Source of the DNA: Neptunomonas sp.
GTDB taxonomy: Bacteria; Pseudomonadota; Gammaproteobacteria; Pseudomonadales; Balneatricaceae
Assembly (NCBI RefSeq): GCF_016744175.1
Contig: NZ_JADGEV010000007.1
Location: 1 to 64,000 of the forward strand
Reading direction: 5' to 3'
Length of the DNA stretch: 64,000 nt
A program made the position numbers and the translations under genes. Positions 19,069 through 27,817 of this stretch are shown piece after piece (position 1 is the stretch's first letter; each line of letters starts with the position of its first letter). A model generated the notes under the pieces. The model was not told the origin of the DNA and ran no database searches. It was given only the letters and a program-made list of their open reading frames with translations.

Positions 19069-19602
19069 TTATGTAGATGAGTCAACTACACGACCAATAA
19101 ATGCATGAAAATCCGTTTCCAGTTTATTTGCAAGAAGATTGTGCTTCTTCATTCGCAATAAAGCTATCACACTTTCTGCTGTACACAACCCACCTTCTAC
19201 CTGATTCCGCCGTAATGTAAATATAGACACCTCAGTGGGTATCAAAGTAACTCTTGGGAGCATACGCAAGTAGACACTGCGATTAAAAATTTTGCGCGCT
19301 TCCTGCCATGTACTATCAATCAATATATATTTTGATAGTAAAGCAGCCTTTTCAGGATTCAAATGCAGATTTAAATCACAAGCTTCAGGACTATCATCTA
19401 AAGCATTTTCATCGCTCAGCTCTTTTGCAGGGTACAACAAACCAACATTACCTTCTTTTATCCACCTAAGTAATAGTGGGTCCGGAGATGTTCTTTTCCA
19501 TGTTATACGCGTTACGTTTAAGCCACTGAGCGCCTCTACTAGTTGCCCAGTGTTAGTCTTCTTTTGTAACTCTCGTTCATGCGTCAGTAAAATTATATGC
19601 AT
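19069..19602 (-). CDS. DTW-domain protein, probable tRNA-uridine aminocarboxypropyltransferase
   Basis: This 177-residue protein carries the DTW signature in the form DSTWQEARKIFNRS (about residue 93), followed by RRNQVEGGLCTAESVIALL. DTW enzymes such as TapT/YfiP transfer the aminocarboxypropyl group of S-adenosylmethionine to uridine in tRNA (acp3U). This is a short form: the N-terminal Cys-rich zinc segment of E. coli TapT is absent, and the protein begins directly with IILLTHERELQKKTNTGQLV. It lies between ppsA and ppsR. The ribosome-binding site before the ATG is weak, so the exact start is uncertain. Confidence 0.78.
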   Translation of the reverse strand: MHIILLTHERELQKKTNTGQLVEALSGLNVTRITWKRTSPDPLLLRWIKEGNVGLLYPAKELSDENALDDSPEACDLNLHLNPEKAALLSKYILIDSTWQEARKIFNRSVYLRMLPRVTLIPTEVSIFTLRRNQVEGGLCTAESVIALLRMKKHNLLANKLETDFHAFIGRVVDSST

Positions 19603-19790
19603 TAATTTATAAATAACTCATCGGCTTTACATCATCTAAAGCAATATAATTGAATACAACAAATGGCCTTATTTCCTATTGAAAACAGCAAAATAATACC
19701 ATAATTATCGGACGTAAATCATTGTGCCATTTCTAGCTGTAGCCCCCCATCATATTTGCTATAGTGGCTCAAACTAGCATAGAGAATTTC

Positions 19791-20612
19791 ATGAAACGTA
19801 CTGTATTTTTTATCTCTGATGGGACAGGTATTACAGCAGAGGCACTTGGTGACAGCCTACTCGCGCAGTTTGAAGAGATCGAGTTCGAAAAGATCACGCT
19901 GCCGTATATAAACACACCCGACAAAGCGATGGAGGCCGTTAAAAACATTACTGCTGCGGGGCTAAGTGACGGTTTAAGACCTATCCTTATCGACACTATT
20001 GTAAATGATGAAATCCGCCAAATTTTAAACACGTGTGACACCCTAAAAATTGATATTTTTTCAACTTTTATCAAGCCTCTAGAACATGAATTTGGCACAA
20101 AGTCTTCCTATTCAGTAGGAAAGTCACACGCCATTGTCGAGTCTGACCGCTATAAAGATCGCATAAACTCAGTAAACTTTGCACTAGACAATGATGATGG
20201 AGCGAGAACAAAACAATATAACGAAGCTGATATTATCTTGGTAGGCGTGTCCCGTTGTGGCAAAACACCTACCTGCCTTTATATGGCCTTACAATTTGGT
20301 ATTCGTGCAGCAAACTACCCTCTTACGGAAGATGACTTAGAAAGCGATGGCCTACCCGCCTGCCTAACCCCATTTAAAGACAAGCTTTACGGCTTAACCA
20401 TCGACCCTTTCCAGTTAACCGCGATTAGACACGAGCGCCGCCCTAACAGCCGCTACTCTTCACTCAACCAATGCGATACTGAAATTAGATTTGTTGAACG
20501 ACTCTTTGCTTCTCAGAAAATCCCTTTTATCAATACAACAACCTTTTCTATAGAAGAAATTTCTACTCGAATCATGGCCGATAGGGGCTTACAGCGTAGC
20601 CTTAAAAATTAA
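19791..20612 (+). CDS. ppsR: PEP synthase regulatory protein (kinase/pyrophosphorylase)
   Basis: PpsR is the DUF299 protein that both inactivates PEP synthase, by ADP-dependent phosphorylation of a Thr beside the catalytic His, and reactivates it by phosphorolysis. The 273-residue sequence opens with [17 protein letters not shown] and has the P-loop [15 protein letters not shown] (about residue 150) and the family end with [19 protein letters not shown] use the ATG at 19791, which matches the family start; an upstream ATG at 19764 adds nine residues. Its substrate enzyme, ppsA, is encoded on the other strand close by. Confidence 0.95.
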   Translation: MKRTVFFISDGTGITAEALGDSLLAQFEEIEFEKITLPYINTPDKAMEAVKNITAAGLSDGLRPILIDTIVNDEIRQILNTCDTLKIDIFSTFIKPLEHEFGTKSSYSVGKSHAIVESDRYKDRINSVNFALDNDDGARTKQYNEADIILVGVSRCGKTPTCLYMALQFGIRAANYPLTEDDLESDGLPACLTPFKDKLYGLTIDPFQLTAIRHERRPNSRYSSLNQCDTEIRFVERLFASQKIPFINTTTFSIEEISTRIMADRGLQRSLKN

Positions 20613-20674
20613 TTTATTTTACATTTATGTTCTTTTGGGCTATTTTTGACGAATCGTCACTAAAAGAATTATTT

Positions 20675-21427
20675 ATGACTCCACGTATTCTAGATATCAA
20701 AACACAGGTAGAGAGAGAGAACACTCTGTTAGACTGTGCGCATGCTTTCATTCAACGCGAAAGTATTGCCGCCCTTACTATTGATAAGTTGGTAAAAGAA
20801 CTACCGTTTTCAAAAGGTACCATTTACAACCATTTCAATAGTAAAGAAGATATTCTGCTTGGTTTATGTAACCGCGGCATGAGCATTCTCGCTGAGCTGT
20901 TTAACAGGGCACGTCAGTTTGATGGACTGCCTAGAGAGCAGGGCCTAGCCATTCATTTTGCTTATATGCTTTATGCAAAATTACACCCAACACTTTTCAT
21001 GTTGGTTCTTACTGCTAAAACATCCAACATTACGGATAAAGCATCAGCATCAAAACAAGAAGAGCATCTATTACTTGAAGGGAAGCTCATTGGCCCTATT
21101 GTCTCAATTTTCCAAGAATCCCTAGATCGAAACGAAATATCTCCTCCAATGCCGATGACACTAGAGCAACTGGCTTTTGCCTGCTGGAGCTTAAGCTTCG
21201 GAACAAATGCTCTTCTACTACAAAACATTGAGCACTGCGGAACGCGTTCCAATTTAGTCGTTGAACGAGAACTAATAAACAATGTGAATCTTCTTTTTGA
21301 TGGGTTTCAGTTCCAACCTCTCACAAATGACTTTGATTGGACAAACACAATAAGCAGACTTAAATCTATTACCTTTTGTAAAGAAATTGACAACCTTAAA
21401 AGTAGAGGACATATCCTCGCTATCTAA
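20675..21427 (+). CDS. TetR-family transcriptional regulator
   Basis: This 250-residue protein has an N-terminal TetR helix-turn-helix (about residues 15-60, LTIDKLVKELPFSKGTIYNHFNSKEDI) and a helical ligand domain. The start at 20675 removes 16 residues that do not belong to the family. It lies directly ahead of the RND/MMPL exporter, LolA-like and barrel genes on the same strand, so it probably regulates that set. A small hairpin stands between it and the exporter. The ligand is unknown; a lipid or hydrophobic compound would suit the exporter. Confidence 0.9.
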   Translation: MTPRILDIKTQVERENTLLDCAHAFIQRESIAALTIDKLVKELPFSKGTIYNHFNSKEDILLGLCNRGMSILAELFNRARQFDGLPREQGLAIHFAYMLYAKLHPTLFMLVLTAKTSNITDKASASKQEEHLLLEGKLIGPIVSIFQESLDRNEISPPMPMTLEQLAFACWSLSFGTNALLLQNIEHCGTRSNLVVERELINNVNLLFDGFQFQPLTNDFDWTNTISRLKSITFCKEIDNLKSRGHILAI

Positions 21428-21433
21428 CCCTCT

Positions 21434-21454
21434 ATAGCGACCAGATGTCGCTAT
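21434..21454 (+). terminator. hairpin after the TetR gene, possible weak terminator
   Basis: ATAGCGAC (21434-21441) and GTCGCTAT (21447-21454) form an eight-base-pair stem with a five-base loop, followed by TTATTA rather than a full T-tract. It starts seven bases after the TetR stop and may attenuate read-through into the exporter genes. Confidence 0.45.
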
Positions 21455-21493
21455 TTATTAACCAATGGCTGTTCGTCATAAACGGAGTGAATT

Positions 21494-23812
21494 ATGAAAG
21501 AGCGTGTCTTTGATGTTGCCCTTAAGCACCCTATCTGGGTCTTATTGATCAGCATCATTTTAGTTGTAGCATCAGCTGCAGGAGCTAAAAATCTAGTTTT
21601 CAAAAGTGATTACCGAGTATTCTTCAGTGAAGAAAATCCACAATTAACCTCTTTTGAAGACATGCAAAAAATCTACAGTAAAAGCGATAATGTCGCCTTT
21701 ATTATTACCCCTAAAGAGGGCTCTGTCTTCACTCCAGAACGGCTGGCTGGTATTTATGAATTAACACTTCAGTCGTGGCAAGTACCCTTTTCGACACGTG
21801 TTGATTCAATTACCAACTTTCAGTACACCACCGCAGAAGAAGATGACCTGATTGTTGAAGATTTAGTGTTAGATCCAACAGTGCTTACGCCAGAAGACAT
21901 GCCTAAACTTCAGGCTCTTGCTACCAACGACCCATTGATGAGAAATAAATTAATATCACCTGATGGGCTCGTAACCGTTGTTAACGTAACCGTTCATTTG
22001 CCAGGTATCAATCCTGTTGTTGAAGTACCTGAAGTTGTTTCTAAAGTGCGTGAAATGAAGCAACAGTTTTTGATAGACAACCCCGATTTAGAGCTTTACT
22101 TATCGGGCATGGTTATGATGAATAACAGTTTTGCAGAGTCTTCTCAAAACGATAGTAAAACACTCATACCAATGATGTTTGGTATGGTTGTTCTCAGCAT
22201 GATATTTCTCTTACGTACGGTAAGTGGGACTATAGCAACTGTTGTTATTATCTTGTTTACTATCACGAGCACTATGGGACTTGCCGGCTGGACTGGCTTT
22301 TATCTAACGGGTCCTTCTGCAAGCGCACCCACCATGATCCTTACCCTTGCAGTGGCTGATTGTGTTCATATTTTGGCCACTTTCTTCTATGAGCTGCGAC
22401 AAGGAAAAGAAAAACCAGTTGCTCTTAGAGAAAGTTTACGTGTCAACTTCGGTCCTATTTTTCTAACAAGTATTACCACAGCGATTGGCTTTTTGAGTAT
22501 GAATTTTTCTGACTCTCCGCCGTTTCGTGATTTAGGCAATATGGTAGCCGCCGGTGTTATGATTGCCTTTGTACTGTCTATTACTGTATTCCCTGCATTG
22601 TTAACGTTGCTACCTATAAAAGTTAAGCCCAAAAAAGAAGAGAAACATGACCTCATGGATGCTTTCTCAGCTTTTGTCATTAAAAAGCGCAAAGTATTGC
22701 TACCAAGTATGACAGCAGTCATTCTCGCTTTGATAGTCTTCTTACCACAGAATCAACTCAACGATAACTTCGTAAAGTACTTCGATACATCAGTCCCATT
22801 TCGCCAAGCCACTGACTTTATGGAAGAAAACCTTTCTGGCATGGCCTCCATTGAGATTTCTATTAATTCGGGTGAGCCCAGTGGTATCAACAAACCCTCT
22901 TACCTTAGTTCACTTGATAGCTTTACAGAGTGGCTGCGCTCACAACCTGAAACCGATCATGTGAGTACGCTCACTGATATCATTAAGCGTCTTAATAAAA
23001 ACATGCATGCTGATGATCCAGCTTTCTATAAGCTTCCTGATAACCGCGAGCTCTCGGCCCAATATCTACTCCTATACGAAATGTCATTACCTTATGGGTT
23101 AGACTTAAACAACCAACTTAATGTTGATAAGTCATCTACACGAGTCATTGCGACGATAAAAAATCTTACCAGTAATGAACAAGTTGAGTTTGAAGAACGT
23201 TTGTATCAATGGTTTGATAAAAATGCTCCGCAATATCAGATTCAAGTAGCCAGCCCCAGCTTGATGTTTTCACACATTGGTCAGCGCAACATTCAAAGTA
23301 TGTTAATTGGAATAACACTGGCCTTAATATTGATTTCTGCATTGCTCGGAATTGCATTGAAATCTGTACGCTATGGGATTATTAGTTTACTACCTAACTT
23401 AGCACCCGCAGCAATGGGCTTTGGTGTGTGGTATTTCATTGATGGGCAAGTAGGGTTAGCACTCTCGGTGGTTGCCGGTATGACATTAGGTATTGTGGTC
23501 GATGATACCGTTCATTTCCTTAGCAAATACCGTCACGCTAGAGTAGATAAAGGAAAAAATTCTACAGAAGCTGTCCAGTATGCCTTTGCTAGTGTTGGCC
23601 GTGCACTTTGGATTACCACTCTCGTTTTAGTGGCTGGCTTTATGGTGTTGGCACAATCCAGTTTCAAAATAAATGCAGATATGGGATTACTTACGGCCAT
23701 CACTATAATCATCGCACTGATAGTAGATTTTTTATTCCTCCCCCCTCTACTAATGAAACTTGATAACAAAGAAACAAATACGGTTAAACAAGGAGAAACT
23801 GATGCACCTTAA
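21494..23812 (+). CDS. RND/MMPL-family exporter
   Basis: This 772-residue membrane protein has the two-repeat MMPL/RND layout: a first membrane helix (about 15-35), a large periplasmic loop, and a five-helix bundle with the proton-relay-type segment ILTLAVADCVHILATFFYELR (about 280). A second loop and a second bundle with AGMTLGIVVDDTVHFLSKYRHA (about 665) follow. Members move hydrophobic molecules such as lipids or hopanoids between inner-membrane, periplasmic and outer-membrane sites. GGAG precedes the ATG. It overlaps the next gene, which encodes a LolA-like protein, so the two products likely work together. Confidence 0.93.
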   Translation: MKERVFDVALKHPIWVLLISIILVVASAAGAKNLVFKSDYRVFFSEENPQLTSFEDMQKIYSKSDNVAFIITPKEGSVFTPERLAGIYELTLQSWQVPFSTRVDSITNFQYTTAEEDDLIVEDLVLDPTVLTPEDMPKLQALATNDPLMRNKLISPDGLVTVVNVTVHLPGINPVVEVPEVVSKVREMKQQFLIDNPDLELYLSGMVMMNNSFAESSQNDSKTLIPMMFGMVVLSMIFLLRTVSGTIATVVIILFTITSTMGLAGWTGFYLTGPSASAPTMILTLAVADCVHILATFFYELRQGKEKPVALRESLRVNFGPIFLTSITTAIGFLSMNFSDSPPFRDLGNMVAAGVMIAFVLSITVFPALLTLLPIKVKPKKEEKHDLMDAFSAFVIKKRKVLLPSMTAVILALIVFLPQNQLNDNFVKYFDTSVPFRQATDFMEENLSGMASIEISINSGEPSGINKPSYLSSLDSFTEWLRSQPETDHVSTLTDIIKRLNKNMHADDPAFYKLPDNRELSAQYLLLYEMSLPYGLDLNNQLNVDKSSTRVIATIKNLTSNEQVEFEERLYQWFDKNAPQYQIQVASPSLMFSHIGQRNIQSMLIGITLALILISALLGIALKSVRYGIISLLPNLAPAAMGFGVWYFIDGQVGLALSVVAGMTLGIVVDDTVHFLSKYRHARVDKGKNSTEAVQYAFASVGRALWITTLVLVAGFMVLAQSSFKINADMGLLTAITIIIALIVDFLFLPPLLMKLDNKETNTVKQGETDAP

Positions 23813-24599
23813 CCCAAAACCACTTAGCTGGATGCTATCCGCTATCATACTCAGCTCAGCCTCCTACGCGCTTGCTGAGACGGCTGAAGAAAAAGGTCTA
23901 GCGATAGCTCAACAAACTAAAGAGCGAGACCAAGGGTGGAGCGATATGCAAGCCCAAATGACCATGGTTTTGAGAAACAGCCAAGGCCAAGAAAGTGTTC
24001 GTGAAATACGCTTAAAGTCATTAGAACAAGAAGCTGATGGTGACAAAAGTTTAAGTATTTTTGATAAACCTCTTGATGTGAAAGGGACAGCATTTCTTAG
24101 CTTTTCCCATCCTGTTGGGGCTGATGACCAATGGCTGTACTTACCCGCTCTTAAACGTGTCAAACGTATCGCCTCGCGGAACAAATCAGGTCCGTTTATG
24201 GGGTCTGAGTTTGCTTATGAAGATCTCACCTCGTTTGAAGTTGAAAAGTACACGTATAAATATCTTCGGGATGAACCTTGTGGTTCTGAGCAGTGCTCAG
24301 TGGTTGAGCAATACCCAGTCGATAAGTATTCTGGATACACACGTCGTGTTACATGGATAGACCAATCTGAAAACAGGTTACATAAAATTGAATTTTATGA
24401 CCGAAAAGGGTCACCCTTAAAAACATTGACCTATGTTGATTACAAACAATACTTAGGTAAACATTGGCGGGCAGACATCATGAAGATGGTAAACCACCAA
24501 ACACGGAAAGATACTGATCTTATTTGGAGTGAATATCGCTTCAAAGAAGGTTTGAAAAATGCGGACTTTAATAAAAATTCATTAAAACGAGCACGTTAA
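23802..24599 (+). CDS. LolA-like outer-membrane lipoprotein-sorting family protein
   Basis: This 265-residue protein has a signal peptide (PLSWMLSAIILSSASYALA). Its beta-rich domain is typical of LolA-like proteins encoded beside MMPL pumps (QAQMTMVLRNSQGQESVREI; PVGADDQWLYLPALKRVKRI; GPFMGSEFAYEDLTSF). The half-barrel probably shields a lipid in transit across the periplasm. The start at 23802 has AGGAGA upstream and overlaps the exporter stop by 11 bases, which suggests coupled translation. Two Cys residues (DEPCGSEQCSV) may form a disulfide. Confidence 0.88.
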   Translation: MHLNPKPLSWMLSAIILSSASYALAETAEEKGLAIAQQTKERDQGWSDMQAQMTMVLRNSQGQESVREIRLKSLEQEADGDKSLSIFDKPLDVKGTAFLSFSHPVGADDQWLYLPALKRVKRIASRNKSGPFMGSEFAYEDLTSFEVEKYTYKYLRDEPCGSEQCSVVEQYPVDKYSGYTRRVTWIDQSENRLHKIEFYDRKGSPLKTLTYVDYKQYLGKHWRADIMKMVNHQTRKDTDLIWSEYRFKEGLKNADFNKNSLKRAR

Positions 24600-24600
24600 T

Positions 24601-25827
24601 ATGCCTTTACTACGAAGCATCAATTTCCTACATGGAATTAAATTAAGCAGCATGGGGCTCATTCTGGCATTTGCTTCTCAGGTTAACGCCAATGTGGAAT
24701 TTGAAGCTTCGGGTAAAGCAACAGCTGAGTTAAGGCTGTTTCCTGAAAGCCCACAATTTTCACATCAATATCAAAATGCTAATGTTTCCTTAGCGATAGA
24801 ACCTGACCTCTTCTGGCAGTGGAATGATGGCTTAGACTCTTTAAGTTTTAAGTCCTTTTTGCGCCTAGATCAGCATGATGATGAACGAACTCATGCTGAC
24901 ATTCGTGAGCTTATTTGGATTCACCAAGGAGATGATTGGGAACTACGCAGCGGTATAGGCAAAGTATTCTGGGGTGTAACCGAATTTCAACACCTCGTTG
25001 ATGTTATTAACCAAAGCGACAGTATTGAAGATATTGATGGTGAGGATAAGCTGGGGCAACCCATGATCAACCTTTCTCTTGTAAAAGACTGGGGTATTGT
25101 TGATCTATATATACTCCCAGGCTTTCGAGAACAAACATTCCCTGGCAAAAAAGGACGCTTGCGCTCCGGGTTAGTTGTTGATACCGATCAAGCTCAGTAT
25201 GAAGCAACTAATGACGAACGACATACAGACTTAGCCGTACGCTGGAGCCACTCTATTGGGGACTTCGATATTGGGACTCACTGGTTTCGCGGAACCAACA
25301 GAGACCCTATTTTACAAGCAGGCCTGAAAGGAAGTGAAACTGTACTCATACCCTATTATGAGCAAATGAATCAATTTGGGCTTGATCTACAAGCCACAAT
25401 AGACAGTTGGTTGTGGAAGGCAGAAACCATCTGGCGAAATACTGACTCTTCCACTTATTGGGCAGCACAAGCAGGCTTTGAGTATACGTTTTATGGCATT
25501 CAAGAAAGCAATACTGATTTAGGCGTTCTACTGGAGTATGGATGGGACCAACGAGGCAAGAAAGCAACGGCCGTATTCCAAAATGACATATCTATAGGTG
25601 CTCGATTAGCTTTAAACGATACGGCCAGTACTGAAATGCTCGCGGGTATCATTTACGATCTAGATTACGAGAGTACGAGCTTTCAAGTGGAATTCAGTCG
25701 ACGATTAGGTGACAAATGGAAAATATCTCTGGACGGTAGGTTTTTCTCGCCAGAAAACGATGACAAATTATTATCATCATTTGATAAAGATAATCATATC
25801 CAAATAGGGGTAGAGCGATATTTTTAA
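24601..25827 (+). CDS. outer-membrane beta-barrel protein of the exporter set
   Basis: The 408-residue protein has a signal peptide with probable cleavage after VNA (about residue 31). The mature part is full of alternating, aromatic-rich strands (ELIWIHQGDDWELRSGIGK; DLAVRWSHSIGDFDIGTHW) and ends in VERYF, with a C-terminal Phe as in outer-membrane barrels. The ATG lies one base after the stop of the LolA-like gene. It may be the outer-membrane acceptor for molecules carried by the exporter and the LolA-like protein. The family resembles DUF1302-type barrels, but I am not sure of the name. Confidence 0.82.
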   Translation: MPLLRSINFLHGIKLSSMGLILAFASQVNANVEFEASGKATAELRLFPESPQFSHQYQNANVSLAIEPDLFWQWNDGLDSLSFKSFLRLDQHDDERTHADIRELIWIHQGDDWELRSGIGKVFWGVTEFQHLVDVINQSDSIEDIDGEDKLGQPMINLSLVKDWGIVDLYILPGFREQTFPGKKGRLRSGLVVDTDQAQYEATNDERHTDLAVRWSHSIGDFDIGTHWFRGTNRDPILQAGLKGSETVLIPYYEQMNQFGLDLQATIDSWLWKAETIWRNTDSSTYWAAQAGFEYTFYGIQESNTDLGVLLEYGWDQRGKKATAVFQNDISIGARLALNDTASTEMLAGIIYDLDYESTSFQVEFSRRLGDKWKISLDGRFFSPENDDKLLSSFDKDNHIQIGVERYF

Positions 25828-25891
25828 TACAGTGGTTTGCACATACAAAACACTGTATTAATTTCCCATAGCTAACTTTTAAGGTTAGCTA
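25826..25891. terminator. two stacked hairpins between convergent genes
   Basis: AATACAGTG/CACTGTATT (25826-25834 with 25851-25859) overlaps the barrel stop codon. TAGCTAAC/GTTAGCTA (25869-25876 with 25884-25891) overlaps the stop of the XRE-cupin gene. They probably end transcription from both sides; neither has a long T-tract. Confidence 0.55.
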
Positions 25892-26418
25892 GCCGGATTA
25901 GAACTGATAATCTGACACTCTTCGCCTGACATATTTCTGAAACGATGCGGGATGGCACTGTTAAAATAGTAGCCATCTCCCTCTTTTAAATTATATACAT
26001 CATGGCCAACGGTAAGCTCAATCTCTCCTTTTAAAACAACACCGCCCTCTTCTCCTTCATGTTGCAACATATCTGAACCTGTATCAGCACCAGGTGGATA
26101 ATATTCGCGCATTATATTAGTCGTACGTTCTTTTACCGTAGCACCAATTAAAAGCAACTTAACATTATCTGTACCTACATCTGGCTGCTCATCAGCCCGA
26201 AAGACCACTTTCTCTGGTTCTGCTTCATCTGTAAAGAAGTCGCCGATGGAAATGGGAACACAAGCTAGGATTTTTTTAAGAGAACTAACAGAAGGGCTGA
26301 CACCATTTTTTTCTATCATCGATATAGTGCTATTTGTTACACCAGCACGCTTCGCCAACTCGCGCTGGGAAATACCTTTAAGTTTACGTATCTGTTTTAA
26401 TCTCTCACCAACATCCAC
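25885..26418 (-). CDS. XRE-family regulator with cupin domain (PuuR-like)
   Basis: This 177-residue protein has an N-terminal XRE helix-turn-helix (about residues 7-60, ISQRELAKRAGVTNSTISMIEKNG) and a C-terminal cupin barrel (about 105-175, HEGEEGGVVLKGEIELTVG and GDGYYFNSAIPHRFRNM). This layout is that of PuuR and other regulators of amine and amino-acid breakdown. It follows the 5-aminovalerate operon on the same strand but lies behind that operon's terminator, so it may have its own promoter. The start is a GTG at 26418. It is the best candidate for local control of the operon. Confidence 0.88.
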   Translation of the reverse strand: MDVGERLKQIRKLKGISQRELAKRAGVTNSTISMIEKNGVSPSVSSLKKILACVPISIGDFFTDEAEPEKVVFRADEQPDVGTDNVKLLLIGATVKERTTNIMREYYPPGADTGSDMLQHEGEEGGVVLKGEIELTVGHDVYNLKEGDGYYFNSAIPHRFRNMSGEECQIISSNPAS

Positions 26419-26476
26419 ACCAATACCCTGTATTAATTACGTTTATTGGATTATATCAAATATTTCCGTGCACAAT

Positions 26477-26516
26477 GAAAAACTGACAACTGGTGAATAG
26501 AAACCAGCCGTCAGTT
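26477..26516 (-). terminator. terminator of the aminovalerate/glutarate operon
   Basis: Read on the minus strand, the RNA folds into a 13-base-pair stem (26504-26516 with 26481-26493, two G-U pairs in the middle) followed by five U residues. It lies 15 bases after the aminotransferase stop codon. Confidence 0.8.
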
Positions 26517-26531
26517 AATAGATTTATGGCA

Positions 26532-27803
26532 TTACAACTCGCGTAAGCAGCGCTCCATAATATCTAAACCCTCTTCAATTAGTGCATTAGAGGCCGTTAA
26601 CGGAACTAATACACGAATTGTGTTTGCAAAAGTACCACAAGAAAGTAGCAATAACCCATTCGCTGTTGCTTTAGCTACTAACTGTTTTGCTAAATCGGGG
26701 TTTGGATCACCCTTCTCATCAAACAACTCACATGCAATCATACCTCCTGCTGCACGGACATGATCAATAGAAGTCAGCCCAGCTTCTTTCATAGCCAAGA
26801 AGCGAGAAGTAATTAATTTTCCTACTTCATTACTACGCTCAATCAAGCCTTCTTCTTCGATCACTTCAATAGTCGCTAATGCAGCTGCACATGCCATAGG
26901 GCTACCACCGTAAGTACTACCGATACTACCAGGACCAGGAACGTCCATCAGCTCAGCATTACCCACCAAAGCAGACAATGTCATACCACCGGCAAGACTT
27001 TTTGCCATACAGATAAGGTCAGGCGTAACACCTGAATGCTCAACAGCAAACATTTTACCGGTACGTGCAAAGCCAGACTGAACTTCATCAACAATTAACA
27101 ATATGCCGTGTTCATCACACAGGGCACGCAAAGACTGCATAAAGTCAGCAGGGGCCTGGTAAAAACCACCCTCGCCTTGTACCGGTTCAATAATAATTGC
27201 AGCTACACGGCCAGGATCAACATCCGTTTTCAGTAAGTTCTTAACAGCGTCAAGTGAGTCTTTCGCTGAAACTCCATAATACGCATTTGGATAAGGTGCA
27301 TGATAAACCTCAGCAGGAAAAGGACCAAACCCCTGCTTGTAAGGCACAATTTTACCCGTTAACGCCATACCCATCATCGTACGGCCATGAAATGCACCGT
27401 TAAAAGCAATGACAGCAGAGCGCCCTGTTGCTGCACGAGCAATTTTAACTGCATTCTCAACAGCCTCAGCACCCGTATTTAACAGCAGTGTTTTCTTCGC
27501 ATGCTTACCGGGAGTGATATCGTTCAGCTTTTCAGCTAGCGCAATGTAAGGCTCATATGGCATAACATGAAAACAAGTATGCATGAGCTTGTGTAACTGA
27601 GCTTCAACAGCTGCTACAACTTTTGGGTGCAAATGCCCAACATTCAAAACACCAATTCCACCAGCAAAGTCGATGTAACGCTTGCCTTCAACATCCCAAA
27701 CTTCAGCGTTTACTGCTTTTTCTGCGTAAAACTGAGTGATATTTGCTGCACCGCGAGCAACCGAACTTTCACGGCGTGCTTGCATCTCTTTATTCGTTGT
27801 CAT
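26532..27803 (-). CDS. davT: 5-aminovalerate / 4-aminobutyrate aminotransferase
   Basis: This class III PLP aminotransferase of 423 residues moves the amino group of 5-aminovalerate (or 4-aminobutyrate) to 2-oxoglutarate. The cofactor Lys is in CMAKSLAGGMTLSALVG. Other marks are the LLNTGAEAVENAVKIAR substrate loop and IIIEPVQGEGGF with DEVQSGFARTG. AGGGAAGC precedes the ATG. Because the operon continues with a glutarate CoA-transferase and glutaryl-CoA dehydrogenase, the aminovalerate role (DavT) is more likely than GABA use alone. The two activities overlap in many homologues. Confidence 0.92.
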   Translation of the reverse strand: MTTNKEMQARRESSVARGAANITQFYAEKAVNAEVWDVEGKRYIDFAGGIGVLNVGHLHPKVVAAVEAQLHKLMHTCFHVMPYEPYIALAEKLNDITPGKHAKKTLLLNTGAEAVENAVKIARAATGRSAVIAFNGAFHGRTMMGMALTGKIVPYKQGFGPFPAEVYHAPYPNAYYGVSAKDSLDAVKNLLKTDVDPGRVAAIIIEPVQGEGGFYQAPADFMQSLRALCDEHGILLIVDEVQSGFARTGKMFAVEHSGVTPDLICMAKSLAGGMTLSALVGNAELMDVPGPGSIGSTYGGSPMACAAALATIEVIEEEGLIERSNEVGKLITSRFLAMKEAGLTSIDHVRAAGGMIACELFDEKGDPNPDLAKQLVAKATANGLLLLSCGTFANTIRVLVPLTASNALIEEGLDIMERCLREL

Positions 27804-27817
27804 TCTGAGCTTCCCTA

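Noticed and set aside
19292..19612. 106-codon plus-strand frame opposite the DTW gene
   Set aside because: It is antisense to the DTW-domain gene, which carries recognisable motifs, and no start signal stands in front of it.
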